Assembly: GCF_000226115.1 (NCBI RefSeq)
Contig: NC_016458.1
Location: forward strand, 5,986,001-6,050,000
Direction of reading: 5' to 3'
From: Thermothielavioides terrestris NRRL 8126
Lineage: Eukaryota > Ascomycota > Sordariomycetes > Sordariales > Chaetomiaceae
DNA: 64,000 bases
In this document: positions 33,517 through 43,543 of the stretch, one piece after another
Position numbering within the stretch: position 1 is the first letter of the stretch
Layout: every line of letters begins with the position of its first letter
The notes under the pieces: model-generated
Seen by the model: the letters and a program-made list of their open reading frames with translations, nothing else
The model's database searches: none
Told to the model about the DNA's origin: nothing
Program-made: the position numbers and the translations under genes

Positions 33517-34757
33517 ATGGCTCTGTTTCGTCTGTCTCTTCTGGGGCTGGCCGGTAGTGTGGCTGCTCAGACGCAGTACACCAGCACCGCGCCCGCCGCT
33601 GTGGCTAAGGCTGCGGCCACCGCCCTGACTGAGTCCCCAACAAGCAATGTGGCCGGGAACACTTTCGACCGTTTTGTCCAGATCTTCCTGGAGAACACGG
33701 ACTACAGCCAAGCTATCAAGGACCGTGAGTACTTCCACATGGACTTGCTGGGCCAACTCCATGATTCTCACGTAGATGCTGTTGACGTTGCCCAGCGAAC
33801 CTCGCCTACTTGGCAAGCCAAGGCATCAGCTTGACCAACTACTTCGCCATCACGCACCCGTCCCAGGTATTGTCGGGCTGCCCCGCAGTGGTAGTTACTC
33901 CTTATCAAGAACGCTGTTCTGACCCTGTGCCAGCCCAATTACGTTGCCGCAGCTGGTGCCAACACCTTTGGCATTTCCGACGACAACTTCCACCGCATCA
34001 GCTCCACCACGAAGACGATCGTGGATCTGCTGGAAGCCAAGGGCGTCAGCTGGAGCATCTACCAGGAGGACATGCCCTACTCCGGCTTCGAGGGCAACTG
34101 GGTCAACCAGGTGACTGGGGCGAACGACTACGTTCGGAAGCACAAGTGAGATGGACCTCCAGGAGTCCTATCCCTAAATGAGACGGCAGTAACAGGACCA
34201 ACTTCCCTAACCAATCCTTGGCAGCCCCCTGATGAGCTTCGACTCCATTACTTCGAACACTGATCGGCTGGCCAAGTGCAAGAACTTCACCATGTTCAAC
34301 CGTGACCTCGCCGCAAACAAGCTCCCCCAGTGGATGTTCATCACCCCGAACATGAGTAAGACGTTTCCGCTGTCTCAAAATCTACACCCAAAGCAAATCC
34401 CCGCAGCCGGCGACCGATTCCTAACTAATCCAATCATCATCTGACGCAGCCAACGACGGCCACGACACGTCCGTCACGGTTGCCGGCCAGTGGGCGCGCA
34501 ACTGGCTCACCCCCTTGCTCTCCAACCCGAACTTCAACATCCCCCGCACGCTGGTCATCCTGACCTTCGACGAGGGCAGCACCACGGGCACCAACCAGAT
34601 CTACGCCGTGCTGCTGGGCAGCGCCGTGCCCAGCGCCAAGGTTGGCACGACCAACAACACTCGCTACAACCACTACAGCCTGACCAAGACGGTCGAGCTC
34701 AACTGGGGGCTCGGCAGCCTCGGCCAGAACGACGTGGGCGCGAGCGCGTTCTTCTGA
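33517..34757 (+). CDS. Secreted acid phosphatase (phosphoesterase family, PHOA-like)
   Basis: Model: exons 33517-33724, 33796-33866, 33934-34145, 34225-34355 and 34450-34757, 309 aa. Starts with a signal peptide (MALFRLSLLGLAGSVAAQ). The body belongs to the phosphoesterase family of phosphate-repressible fungal acid phosphatases: FVQIFLENTDY, FAITHPSQPNYVAAAGANTF, FEGNWVNQVTG, FITPNMTNDGHDTSV, and LVILTFDEGSTTGTNQI. It would release orthophosphate from organic phosphate outside the cell or in the wall. Several Asn-x-Ser/Thr sites fit a glycoprotein. All splice phases agree. The upstream CACGTG suggests control by phosphate starvation. Length is at the short end for the family. Confidence 0.92.
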
Positions 34758-35462
34758 GGATGGACATGGTCGCGTCGGTAGGTCACCGAAACTGAGGAGA
34801 CGGTAGGGGGTTGAGAGGGGGTAATGGTGGCGGGCGAGGCTGTGGATGGTAACTACTGCTCGGAGAAGGTATCTAACTAGGAGCACAAAAGAGCTGGCGG
34901 GAGGGAAGGGTGTCGGGATGCTATACAGGGATGAACGATATTTTGCTACGAACTGTTACGAACTGCCATGGATGAAGAATGAAATGGGGTGTTGACTTTC
35001 AGTAGCCCTTGCGGACTCTACGGTTCACCTCTCCTGAGACTTGGACAGGCTCGAGTGCGACGACAACACAGCGCTCCTGATGCTAGTACAAGTCGCTCCT
35101 ATCGCCTCCTTCGCGGCAGACCATGCTGACGCCCAGAAAAAGGCCGAGATAAAGAAGGTTGCGGAAAATTTGCATGCGTGGCAAAGGCGGAGATCCAGTG
35201 GGCTGACATCCCGTCTCCAAGTCCGTGAGCTCTCTGCCGCCCAACATGTAACAGGAGCACCATGCTGAGAACACGTCCTTGTGGCTATCCCGTCGTCACC
35301 GCCAAGCCCATGCCTACGGCGGCCCATACCAGGTAATAGGTGAGACGTGTCAGAATATAACGGCCCTGAGCTAAAGTCCCAATAACAACAAATGGGGCAA
35401 TCAAAGTTTTGCGCTCAGCGGTTCAACAAGACGCAAGCCGAGCTCGACAAACGCGACACTGA
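34758..35462. other. Intergenic
   Basis: 705 bp between the acid phosphatase and the decayed secreted-protein gene. Short frames only; no repeat or motif recognised. Confidence 0.4.
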
Positions 35463-36039
35463 ACTTGTCTATCTGTCCAACTGCAAGAACCTCTTGTCGT
35501 GCTGCCCGCCCCTGCACACGGCCGACTCGTCGCACATCTTCTCAAGTTCTCTGCGCTCTTATCCATCCATGGATCTTTTAGCATCCTCCTCCTAGGTACT
35601 GCCACCGCTAACACCGGCAACACAACGTAGTACTACCCGACCAGCACCGCGGGTAGCAGCTGCCAGCCGCCTACCAGCGACAACCAATGCACCGTCTCCT
35701 CGAGCAGCTACACGACTTGGGAGAGCGACTCGCCGGCGTGTACCTTCGCGACCAACGTGCGGTTCACGGCGCATAGCAACTCAGATGCGCAGAGCCGCCC
35801 CGACTTCTCGTATGCTGGATGAGCATTTTCATTTTTTTTTTTTTTTCTTGCTTTTCTTCCTTTTCTTCTTCTCCCAGGCTACCCTCTGCTAGCCAGACAT
35901 TTTGCTACACAATCCAGCTGGGGCACCAACGGCTTCAAGAACTTCAACTGCTACAAGGAAAGCGGCCGCGCCATTTACACGTACAACGGCCCGGAGACGT
36001 CCACCACTTGCAGCAGCGTCTACTACTACTGCATCCCCA
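35463..36039 (+). pseudogene. Small secreted cysteine-rich protein gene, apparently decayed
   Basis: One frame is open from 35463 and includes a signal-peptide-like hydrophobic stretch (FSALLSIHGSFSILLLGTATA, about 35547-35609). It then meets a TAG at 35628-35630 and continues at once in the same frame with a Ser/Thr-rich, cysteine-containing region. A good intron (35810-35917, GTATGC..CCAG) joins DFS to SWGTNGFKNFNCYKESG, and a donor GTAAGT follows at 36040. Six cysteines are visible. No ATG was found in frame before the signal-like part, and the final exon could not be placed. The TAG could derive from CAG by one C-to-T change. No family recognised. A missed intron is the alternative explanation. 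Confidence 0.5.
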
Positions 36040-37886
36040 GTAAGTATGCGTGCTTCGATCGGCTTCGGCAGAGAAGAACCCGGGGTAGAAGGGGCTTGGT
36101 CCGGCACTGGCAGAAACCAGGCGAGGGTTAAGTTGTAAAGAGCTCGTCTGAGTCACTGGTTACTCCGATGTGTGTCCGGCGACACACCTCGGTATTTGCT
36201 TCTCTGAACCTCCTAGACGGTTGCCGGACATTTAGTGTAACCTACTGTACCTCCCTACCTTTCTCATAGGAGTGGTGAGAACTGACGAGAAGATATGGTG
36301 TCCACACTGCAAGCCGTGTCTGGCAGGCCGGTTCTGGCGAAGATGGCTCCTACATTGGCAGCAGAGTGGTCACATGTCGCGTTGTTTTAATTAAACATTA
36401 AATTTGTTTTCTGCTTAGGCAGTGTAAGGTTAGATACCTGAACAATCGTTAGTCTTTCGTCAAGCCCTCAATCTCGCCCAACAATCACTTGAAGGAAGGG
36501 ACCATGGTGCGGATTCCACTGTATGTCCACGACCACTGTCCACTGTGACTGTGGACGGAGGGAGGCATGTATTTGGAAACTGCTGCAAGAATCGCACTTC
36601 TGGAGTCGCGTAAAGTGCTGTGGGGCAGGACGATCTGGGGCCCTGGGCTTGTTCGTTAACGGCTGGAGGAGAGCGCTGGGGTGCTGGGGTGTGGCTGCAC
36701 AAGTTTGACAGGCGTTCGGCTCAGCCGAGTCCCGTTCCGACGCACGACGCGGCGCCTCTCTGTGCGATTCGATACCCGAAGCGAGACACCGTGGAAAGCT
36801 GGAGCTAGCTGATGCACAAGCAATGCACTCAATCGGAGCCCCGCGCGTGAGACGACATCGCGGTTTGGTTTGTTGGAGTGTGCGGGTGATCGGCTCCCGG
36901 CTGGTCCGATCCGGTCACCTGCCGGGTGCCTGGCCCGTCCCGACCCACCTGACTACACTCTATCCCAAACAGTCCAGCGAGTCCACAGCCCTAAGACCAC
37001 AGGCCGCCACCGCTGTCATTGCAGCCCGTTGGCGGTGAGCACGTCGCCGTTGGCCGAGACAATCATCTGGGCTGCATTGCCGTCGAACCGAAGCAGGCAT
37101 CCGCAGCGTGTTGGGCTGAGCTTGCTTGCTGTGATGGCGGTGCTGTGATGGCGGTCTGCGCATCCACCGCCGGGGCCCCGGCGTTTCACCGTGGCCACCC
37201 ACCGCCCACGGGGCGTTGCGGCAATCTCCCACGCCCAGCAGTTGCCCTGTGCTTATTGCTCGTTGGCGCCTGCGTGACCCCGTCACCGCCAACCACACCA
37301 GTGACGTGGTGACGCCCGTCCGCCTCGTCAAGGGGAACTGTGTTGCCTTTTTGCTTCTGGCTCTCTCCACCACTCGCGTCCGTTGGGCTGATTGCATCCA
37401 TCCACATGTCGGCAGCCAATCCATGCTGGGAGGCCAACCGTGTTGACTGGTCATGCAGATCCTCCCCCCAGGCAGACGGCTCAACGTCCCGGGCTCGTCT
37501 TGTGCAGGCGAGCTTCAGATTTATTTCCGTTCACCACATGCAAACATGCACTTCCGGAAGGGGTAAGAAAAAGGAATCCCCCTTTTTCCACCTCGCGGGC
37601 TTCTTTCGTGTTTGCCAACGGCAGTCCCTTGTCAACCATCGCGTGTCTGTTGCTTTCTTCGCCCGGAACGCTCGTGCCGGCGTTCTTCTTGTTGGTCCTG
37701 CCGTTCCTGGGCGCGCCGCCAAAAGTCTACCGACGGCCGGAGAGAAAACGATACATTGTCTGCCGGCATGCTCAACTTGTCAAGGAACCGCTTTCTTTAC
37801 GGTAGGCTAGACTGATGGTCCGACCGACGGCGGGAAGAGACACATCGGCTTCGCTCTGACCGCCCTCGCTCGGATGGACATGGCCG
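36040..37886. other. Intergenic, 1.8 kb
   Basis: Open frames here are arginine- or serine-rich shadows without domains, splice structure or sensible starts. It should include the missing 3' end of the secreted-protein relic and the promoter of the receptor gene. Nothing else was recognised. Confidence 0.4.
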
Positions 37887-39910
37887 ATGATGCCTCTACT
37901 CCCAATCTTGGACGGCGGAGCTCACGCTCTGCTTGTGTCCTCCCGGCAAGCCGCCGATGTCAGCAGCACGCAGCCCACAGTCCGCATGCTGCTGATCCTC
38001 TCGCTCACCACCGCGTCTGTCAGCGTCCTGGCGACGCTGTCGGCTCTGTACTGGTTCGTCAAGATGCGGCGGAGTTTCAGGCACGAGTATGTCGATCCAC
38101 GCCCTGGCGCTGTACTGGAGCTCCAGCATCAAGGTAGTCTTGCTGACACTTTTGCAGGTTAATCTTGCTGTTGATCCAAAGCGACTGTCTTAGGTCCCTG
38201 GTCTTCGTGGTTTTCCCCATCGTCAGCTTCGCCTTGGGCCGCGTTCGCTCCGACTCGGCCTTTTGCCAGCTCAGCGGGTTTGCACTCGCCCTCGCCATCG
38301 AGTCGTCCGACATTGCCGTCCTGCTGATCGCCGTGCATTCCGCCATGTACATCTTCCGTCCGCGGGCTGGGTTGTACCCGTATCGGCAGTTCGCGTATTT
38401 TGCCTTCTATCTATTCCCCGTCGTGGCTGCGTCTCTGGCGTTCATCAACGGCAACGGATACGAGAATATGGGCCACTTCTGCTACCTGCGGACGGACAGG
38501 CGTTGGGCCCTGTTCGCGCTCAGTTGGGCACCGCGGTACATCGTATGCGCGAGCATCGCGGTTATTTATGTCTTCATTTACTTGTACATTCGGAGGCGGA
38601 TGGGGGACTACGGACGACGACGCTCGGAAGCAATGCACCGGTCACAGCGGCGTAAGGGGTCCAACCGCGATGCCCTGCAAACTCGCCTCCGCAACTACGG
38701 CCTGATCTCTTCGGCATCAAGTTCTCGACGGACGTCTGCGGCCGACACGGTGTGGGCCGCGAAAGACCGGCAGAGGTCGTCATCCTCGATCCCTTCGGCC
38801 CGGCTGGGAAGCGCAAGGACGAGCGTGGAGGTTGCCCAGCCAAGAAGAAGCTCCGTCCAGTGGAACTGGACGGCTTTCAACCAGGCCCAGACCGCAGCGG
38901 GTAGTCGCGCCCCGTTGGAGGACACGGCGGACCCGATCTCGCCAGGTTCGCCTCTTCTCCTTTCTCCGCCTGCGACGTACTCTCGCCGGCCGAGCCAAGT
39001 CACCATCGTCGACGAACAAGCCGAGTCGCCCCGGGTCCAAACCCGGGGCTCGGTTCACCAGCTCCGGCAACCGTCCAGCCGGCTCAGCCATCCAACCGAC
39101 CCCGAACCCGCCAACGCCGAACACGAATCGGAGCGAACCCTCCTCCACTTCCCCTCCCGCCTCCGCCTCTTCCCCAAGAAACGCGCCTCCTCGTCAACCC
39201 AATCACGCACCCACCCCACAGAAGCCGACAGCTACCCCATGCTCCCCTTCCCCAGCATCACCGTCACCGCCACCACCACCACCTCCTCCTCCCTATCCTC
39301 CTCCTCCTCCGAAGAAGACAGCCCAACCAAGCAGCGCGAGCGCGCCCTGCGCCACCAGCTCCGCGCCCTGCTGGTCTACCCACTCGTCTACGCCGTGGTC
39401 TGGCTCTTCCCCTTCGTCTCGCACGTGCTAGGCTACGACGACAACGACCGCGCCGCCTCGCCGCCCTGGCTGCTCGTCGTCAGCATGCTCAGCCTGTGCG
39501 GCCAGGGCGCCGCCGACTGCGCGCTGTTCATGCTGCGCGAGACCCCCTGGCGCTTCGCCCACGGCCGCGCCTTCCTCGTCGCGCTGCGCAAGCGCTGCGT
39601 GTGGAGCCTCGCCGGACGCTGGAGGTGGTGGGGCCGCGAGGGCGGCGCCGGCGTCGGCAGGTCCAAAGAGGAGATGCTCGTTGATGGCCGGCTGGCGAGG
39701 GAGAGGAGGCAGGTGGAGGTCGCGGTCGAGAGGGGACGGGCGGAGCGGTCGGCGGGCGAGGGGCGGGTTGCTGTGAAGGAGTGGTGGGAGGCGTGGGATG
39801 GTCTTGGGGATGAGGGCCCGGTTGGGAACGGCGTTGTGGAGGGCGAGGGCCGTGAGGATGGGCCGGTTGATGAGGAGGGTCATGTCGCGGTTCGGCAGGA
39901 GGTGGGCTGA
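37887..39910 (+). CDS. Git3-type G protein-coupled receptor
   Basis: Model: exons 37887-38086 and 38158-39910, 650 aa. Seven-helix receptor of the Git3/Gpr1 group, which in fungi senses glucose, carbon sources or amino acids and signals through G-alpha to cAMP. Helix 1 is VRMLLILSLTTASVSVLATL. The intron falls just after it, and helix 2 follows (CLRSLVFVVFPIVSFALG). Further helices are LSGFALALAIESSDIAVLLI, FAYFAFYLFPVVAASLAFI, and a fifth ending VIYVFIYLYIRRRMGDYGRR. A long, Ser/Arg-rich third cytoplasmic loop of about 230 residues includes a TTTTSSSLSSSSSEE tract. The Git3 C-terminal pair follows (LRALLVYPLVYAVVWLFPFV and LLVVSMLSLCGQGAADCALF). The tail is charged. Ligand unknown. Confidence 0.85.
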
Positions 39911-40306
39911 GCGTTCGTGTGGTTGGGCGAGTGCATATTACGGATACACATCTTTTTCCTTTGTTCTTGCATATGCATAGGTCCGGTTGCGGCTTACGGT
40001 ATACCCTTGAGATTTAGGGCGGGTTGGGTTCTCTCGGTACGGTTGGTGGGGGGTGCGAGAACGGCGGCGTTTTCCTGGCGTTCTGGGTGCAAGCATGCAC
40101 GATTATTATGGTTGGACGGAGTACAAGTGATCTGAATTTTCACATGCGGCAACGCGCAAGCAACTCGGCGATCTTCCCGACAGGCTCGAGAGATTGAGAC
40201 AAATGGGGGTGATCATGCAGGTGATTGCCGGGCGATCGCACTTGGCGCGAGGATCTGCCAGATTTTTCCGGGTTGCGTAGCAAACACGATTGCGGGTCTG
40301 TTTGTA
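39911..40306. other. Intergenic between convergent genes
   Basis: 396 bp between the receptor (+) and amidotransferase (-) 3' ends. Nothing recognisable. Confidence 0.45.
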
Positions 40307-41146
40307 TTATTGCTCCTGCAGGAACTTGATGAATACCTGGGCCATCAGCACGCCGTCGTGGTGGTCCCCGTTCCGCGCTACGCCGCTCTCATACAGCTCG
40401 TCCGTGAACAGGCCGCTTGCGTGCCGCGTCTCGAGGAGCTCCCGCATGATGTCCTCGGTGAACTCGGGATGCCCTTGGACGGTGATGACCCGCTTGGGGA
40501 TGATGAACCCGTGGTTCATGCACTTGTTGGTGGACGCGAGCAGCTCAGCGCCCGCAGGGACGCTGAACGCCTGGTCGCGGTGCATCTGCTGGATTTGCTA
40601 ACCGTCACCGCGGGGATTGACCCGCCCTTCTTAGCGTTTCCCCTTCACCCAATGCACGAAAGCAAAACTAAGGCTACTCACCAGCGTCTCCCTCCCAAAC
40701 AGCTCCCGCCCCTTCTCGGTCAGCCTGGTCTCGGTGACGCTGACCTCCCAGCCGCGATCGCTGCGCCCGACCAGCGCGCCCATGGCGCGCGCGACGATCT
40801 GGTGGCCGAAGCAGACGCCGACGACGCGCACGCGGCCGTGCGCGAGCGCGCGCCGCACGTACTCGACCAGCGCCGTGATCCACGGGTCGTCGGCGAACGC
40901 GTCGTGCTTGGAGCCCGTCACCAGCACCGCGTCGACGTCGTCCAGCGACGGGTAGGCGCCGCCCGGGTCGCGCACCACGTCGTGGCCCGTCAGGGTCAGC
41001 ACGGCCGAGAGAGGCGCCGGCGCCACCGCGCGCTCGAACAGGTGCCGGAACACGCCCAGGTAGCCGCCGTAGCGCGCGTGGGTTTTTGGGGCTGGCGTGT
41101 CGGCTTCGAGGATCGCCAGGCGGAGGGGCTTGGTTGGTGGATGCAT
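40307..41146 (-). CDS. Class I glutamine amidotransferase-like protein
   Basis: Model: exons 41146-40682 and 40588-40307, 248 aa. A stand-alone GATase1-fold protein. The nucleophile elbow is GVCFGHQI with Cys112, and the His/Glu pair is H195 and E197 in TVQGHPEF, giving a complete Cys-His-Glu triad. Family members hydrolyse gamma-glutamyl amide bonds. Fungal stand-alone versions are related to GMP-synthase-type domains and to gamma-glutamyl peptidases, and their substrates are mostly unknown. The intron donor GTGAGT and the acceptor preceding QMHRDQAF preserve frame. It is divergent from the exopolyphosphatase gene, 728 bp apart. Confidence 0.88.
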
Positions 41147-41874
41147 GATTCTCTTTGTTTTCCTTTTCTTTTTCCTCTCTGTCTGTAGCTTGATGTTGTG
41201 TAACGAACTGATTGGGTGGGTGAGGGTAGAAGGGAAAGGGCGGGAGTGTGCGGGAGGGCGCCGGGATCGGCTGGCAATGGTGGCGAGGCAGGTACCGTAA
41301 ACCGAACTGGAAGTTGACCGAGGTATCAGGCGAGGGGGTAGTGCCTCCACTTAGGTAGTATGCTGCGCAGTTGTAGAGCCCCTAATCCCCTAATTATCTG
41401 CCACAGATGAGCACTCCGTCCTGTGAAATTTGCGCGCAATGTTGAACCGCAGGCAACCGGCTCGGGCGGGGCTTATCGGTGGGCCGGAACCAACAGTTCG
41501 GGCACCCCGCTGCGCACCCATGCTCGCTCGGCAAAATGTGGGTCCTACCTCGAAGGCCGCTGCGGCACCGGCCCGCTCGCTGCGCCAAGAAACCGTTGCG
41601 TTCGCTGCAGCGAGCCGGTTTTCCCTGTTTCGGTCGTGTGACGCCGGCTTCTCCGAGTCTGGATCGAGTTCGTTCTCATGATGCGAACGGTTCATGGTTG
41701 AGTTACACTGGTTTGGAAAGTGGATTGTTGCGATTTTGCTGGGACTGTGAAGCAACATCGGCACCAGCATTTTTCTTCTTGTTTCTTTGCCGCATTTTTT
41801 TTTCCCTTTTTATTTTTTTTGAGGGTAGCCAAGTCCCGGTCCAGAGCTTTCTTCCGACATACTGCTATCTCACA
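41147..41874. promoter_or_regulatory. Shared divergent promoter region, amidotransferase and exopolyphosphatase
   Basis: 728 bp between the two starts. A pyrimidine-rich stretch at 41770-41820 lies just before the exopolyphosphatase start. No specific site recognised. Confidence 0.4.
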
Positions 41875-43379
41875 ATGGCCACCAGACGGGCTTCTCTGAA
41901 AAGTTTCCTAGCAGCTGCCAAGAAGGCGTTGGTAGCCGCTCCCGCGCAGAGACAGACCCCTCTCCATTTTGTCATCGGGAATGAGTCCGCAGGTGAGTAA
42001 GAGAAACTCTCGATTCAAAAAGGCCACCGGCTAACAAGCTCTCAGATCTCGACTCTCTGTGCTCCGCTCTGGTTTACGCCTATTTTCGAACCCACACGCC
42101 GCCTCACACCCTGCATATTCCCCTGTCCAACCTCCCGCGCGCAGACCTCACCCTGCGCCCCGAACTCAGCGCCGTCCTGACCCCAGCCGGCCTCAGACCC
42201 GACGACCTGATCACCCTGACGGACTTGCCCGGCGAAGATGCCCTCAGCCCGCAAGATACCCGCTGGCTACTGGTCGACCACAACGTGCTCACAGGCGACC
42301 TCGCCGCCCGCTTCTCCAGCCAGGTCGTAGGTTGCATCGACCACCACGAGGACGAGGGCGTCATCCCGCACGCGCTCCCCGCCGACCAGCCGCGCATCTT
42401 CGCCAAGTGCGGCAGCTGCATGAGCTTGGTGCTCGACAAGTGCCGCGCGACCTGGGACGCCCTGGCGGCGTCTGCCACCGCCTCCGCCTGCGACGACGGC
42501 ACCCCGGCCGCCGCGTGCGACGCCGCCCTCGCGCGCGTCGCACTCGCCCCGATCCTCATCGACACCACCAACCTGACCTCCAAGGACAAGACCACCGACT
42601 GGGACGTGCGCGCCGCCCAGCTGGCCGAGGCGAAGCTGCTCGCCTGGCCCCCCGCCGCCGTGTCTTTAGCGACGATGACGGCACCGCCCGCAGGCGGCGG
42701 AGCAGCTCAACAACAACAACAGCAGCAGCAGCAACACCAGCAACAGCACCAGCCACAAGCCGAGCCCGGCAGCTACGACCGCGCGGCGTACTATGCCGCG
42801 CTCACGCACCTGAAGGAGCAGATCCAGGGCCTGACGTACCGCGACGTGCTGCGAAAGGACTACAAGCGGTGGGGCGAGGGCCGGTTGGCGGTGGGGGTGT
42901 CGACGGTGGTGCAGGGGCTGGGGTACGTGCTGCGCGAGCTCGGCTCAGGGACGGGGCCGGCAGCGGCAGCAGGAGCAGTAGCGACGGGGCAGGGCGATGG
43001 CGGTGGGAACGAGGACGGAATGGGCCGAGGAGAGGGCAGCAGGGGAAAGGCAGCGTTCTTGGACGCGCTGCGGGCGTGGGCGGCCGAGCAGCGGCTTGAT
43101 GTTGCCGTTGTTATGACCGTGTCGCGGCCCGGCGGGGTGTTCACGCGGGAGCTGCTTGTGTGGGGGTTGAATGGCGAGGGGGTGAAGGTGATGGGGGAGT
43201 TTGTGAGGCGGTATGGCGACGCGTTGGGGCTGGAGACGTGGGAGGGCGGCGAGTTGGATGGAGGTGGGGAGGGGCAGGCGGAGTGGCGGGCTTGTTGGAG
43301 GCAGAGGCGGATTGAGCATAGCCGGAAGCAAGTGGCGCCAATGCTAAGGGAGGCGATGAGGCAGGCTTCAAAACTTTGA
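41875..43379 (+). CDS. PPX1: Exopolyphosphatase, DHH/DHHA2 family
   Basis: Removes terminal phosphate from inorganic polyphosphate. Model: exons 41875-41992 and 42046-43379, 483 aa. The DHH domain shows DLDSLCSALVYAY (metal-binding Asp pair, about 41-43), LLVDHN (about 115) and GCIDHHEDEG (about 135-143). LIDTTNLTSKDKTTDWD closes this lobe. The DHHA2 domain follows (YYAALTHLKEQIQGLTYRDVLRKDYK, then AVGVSTVVQGLGYVL). Between them lies a Gln/His tract encoded by CAA/CAG/CAC repeats (42711-42762). The DHHA2 part also has a Gly/Ala-rich insert. Both inserts are unlike the compact yeast enzyme. The N-terminus (TRRASLKSFLAAAKKAL) is basic and amphipathic, so mitochondrial targeting is possible but unproven. 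Confidence 0.92.
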
Positions 43380-43543
43380 GAGACGCTCGGGGCTGCGAGG
43401 CATGTTCTGTTTTGCATCAAGGAGCGGTTCTTTATGCGTGGGGGGTTATCGGCGGTGGAGATTCGTATGTACAAAGGCATCTTCGCCAGGTTCCTGACAC
43501 GCCTGACATTGCGGCGACATCGCAGAGTCGTCCAAGGTCTAAA

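Noticed and set aside
40310..41188. 292-residue plus-strand frame
   Set aside because: Antisense of the amidotransferase gene, whose triad and intron are clear.
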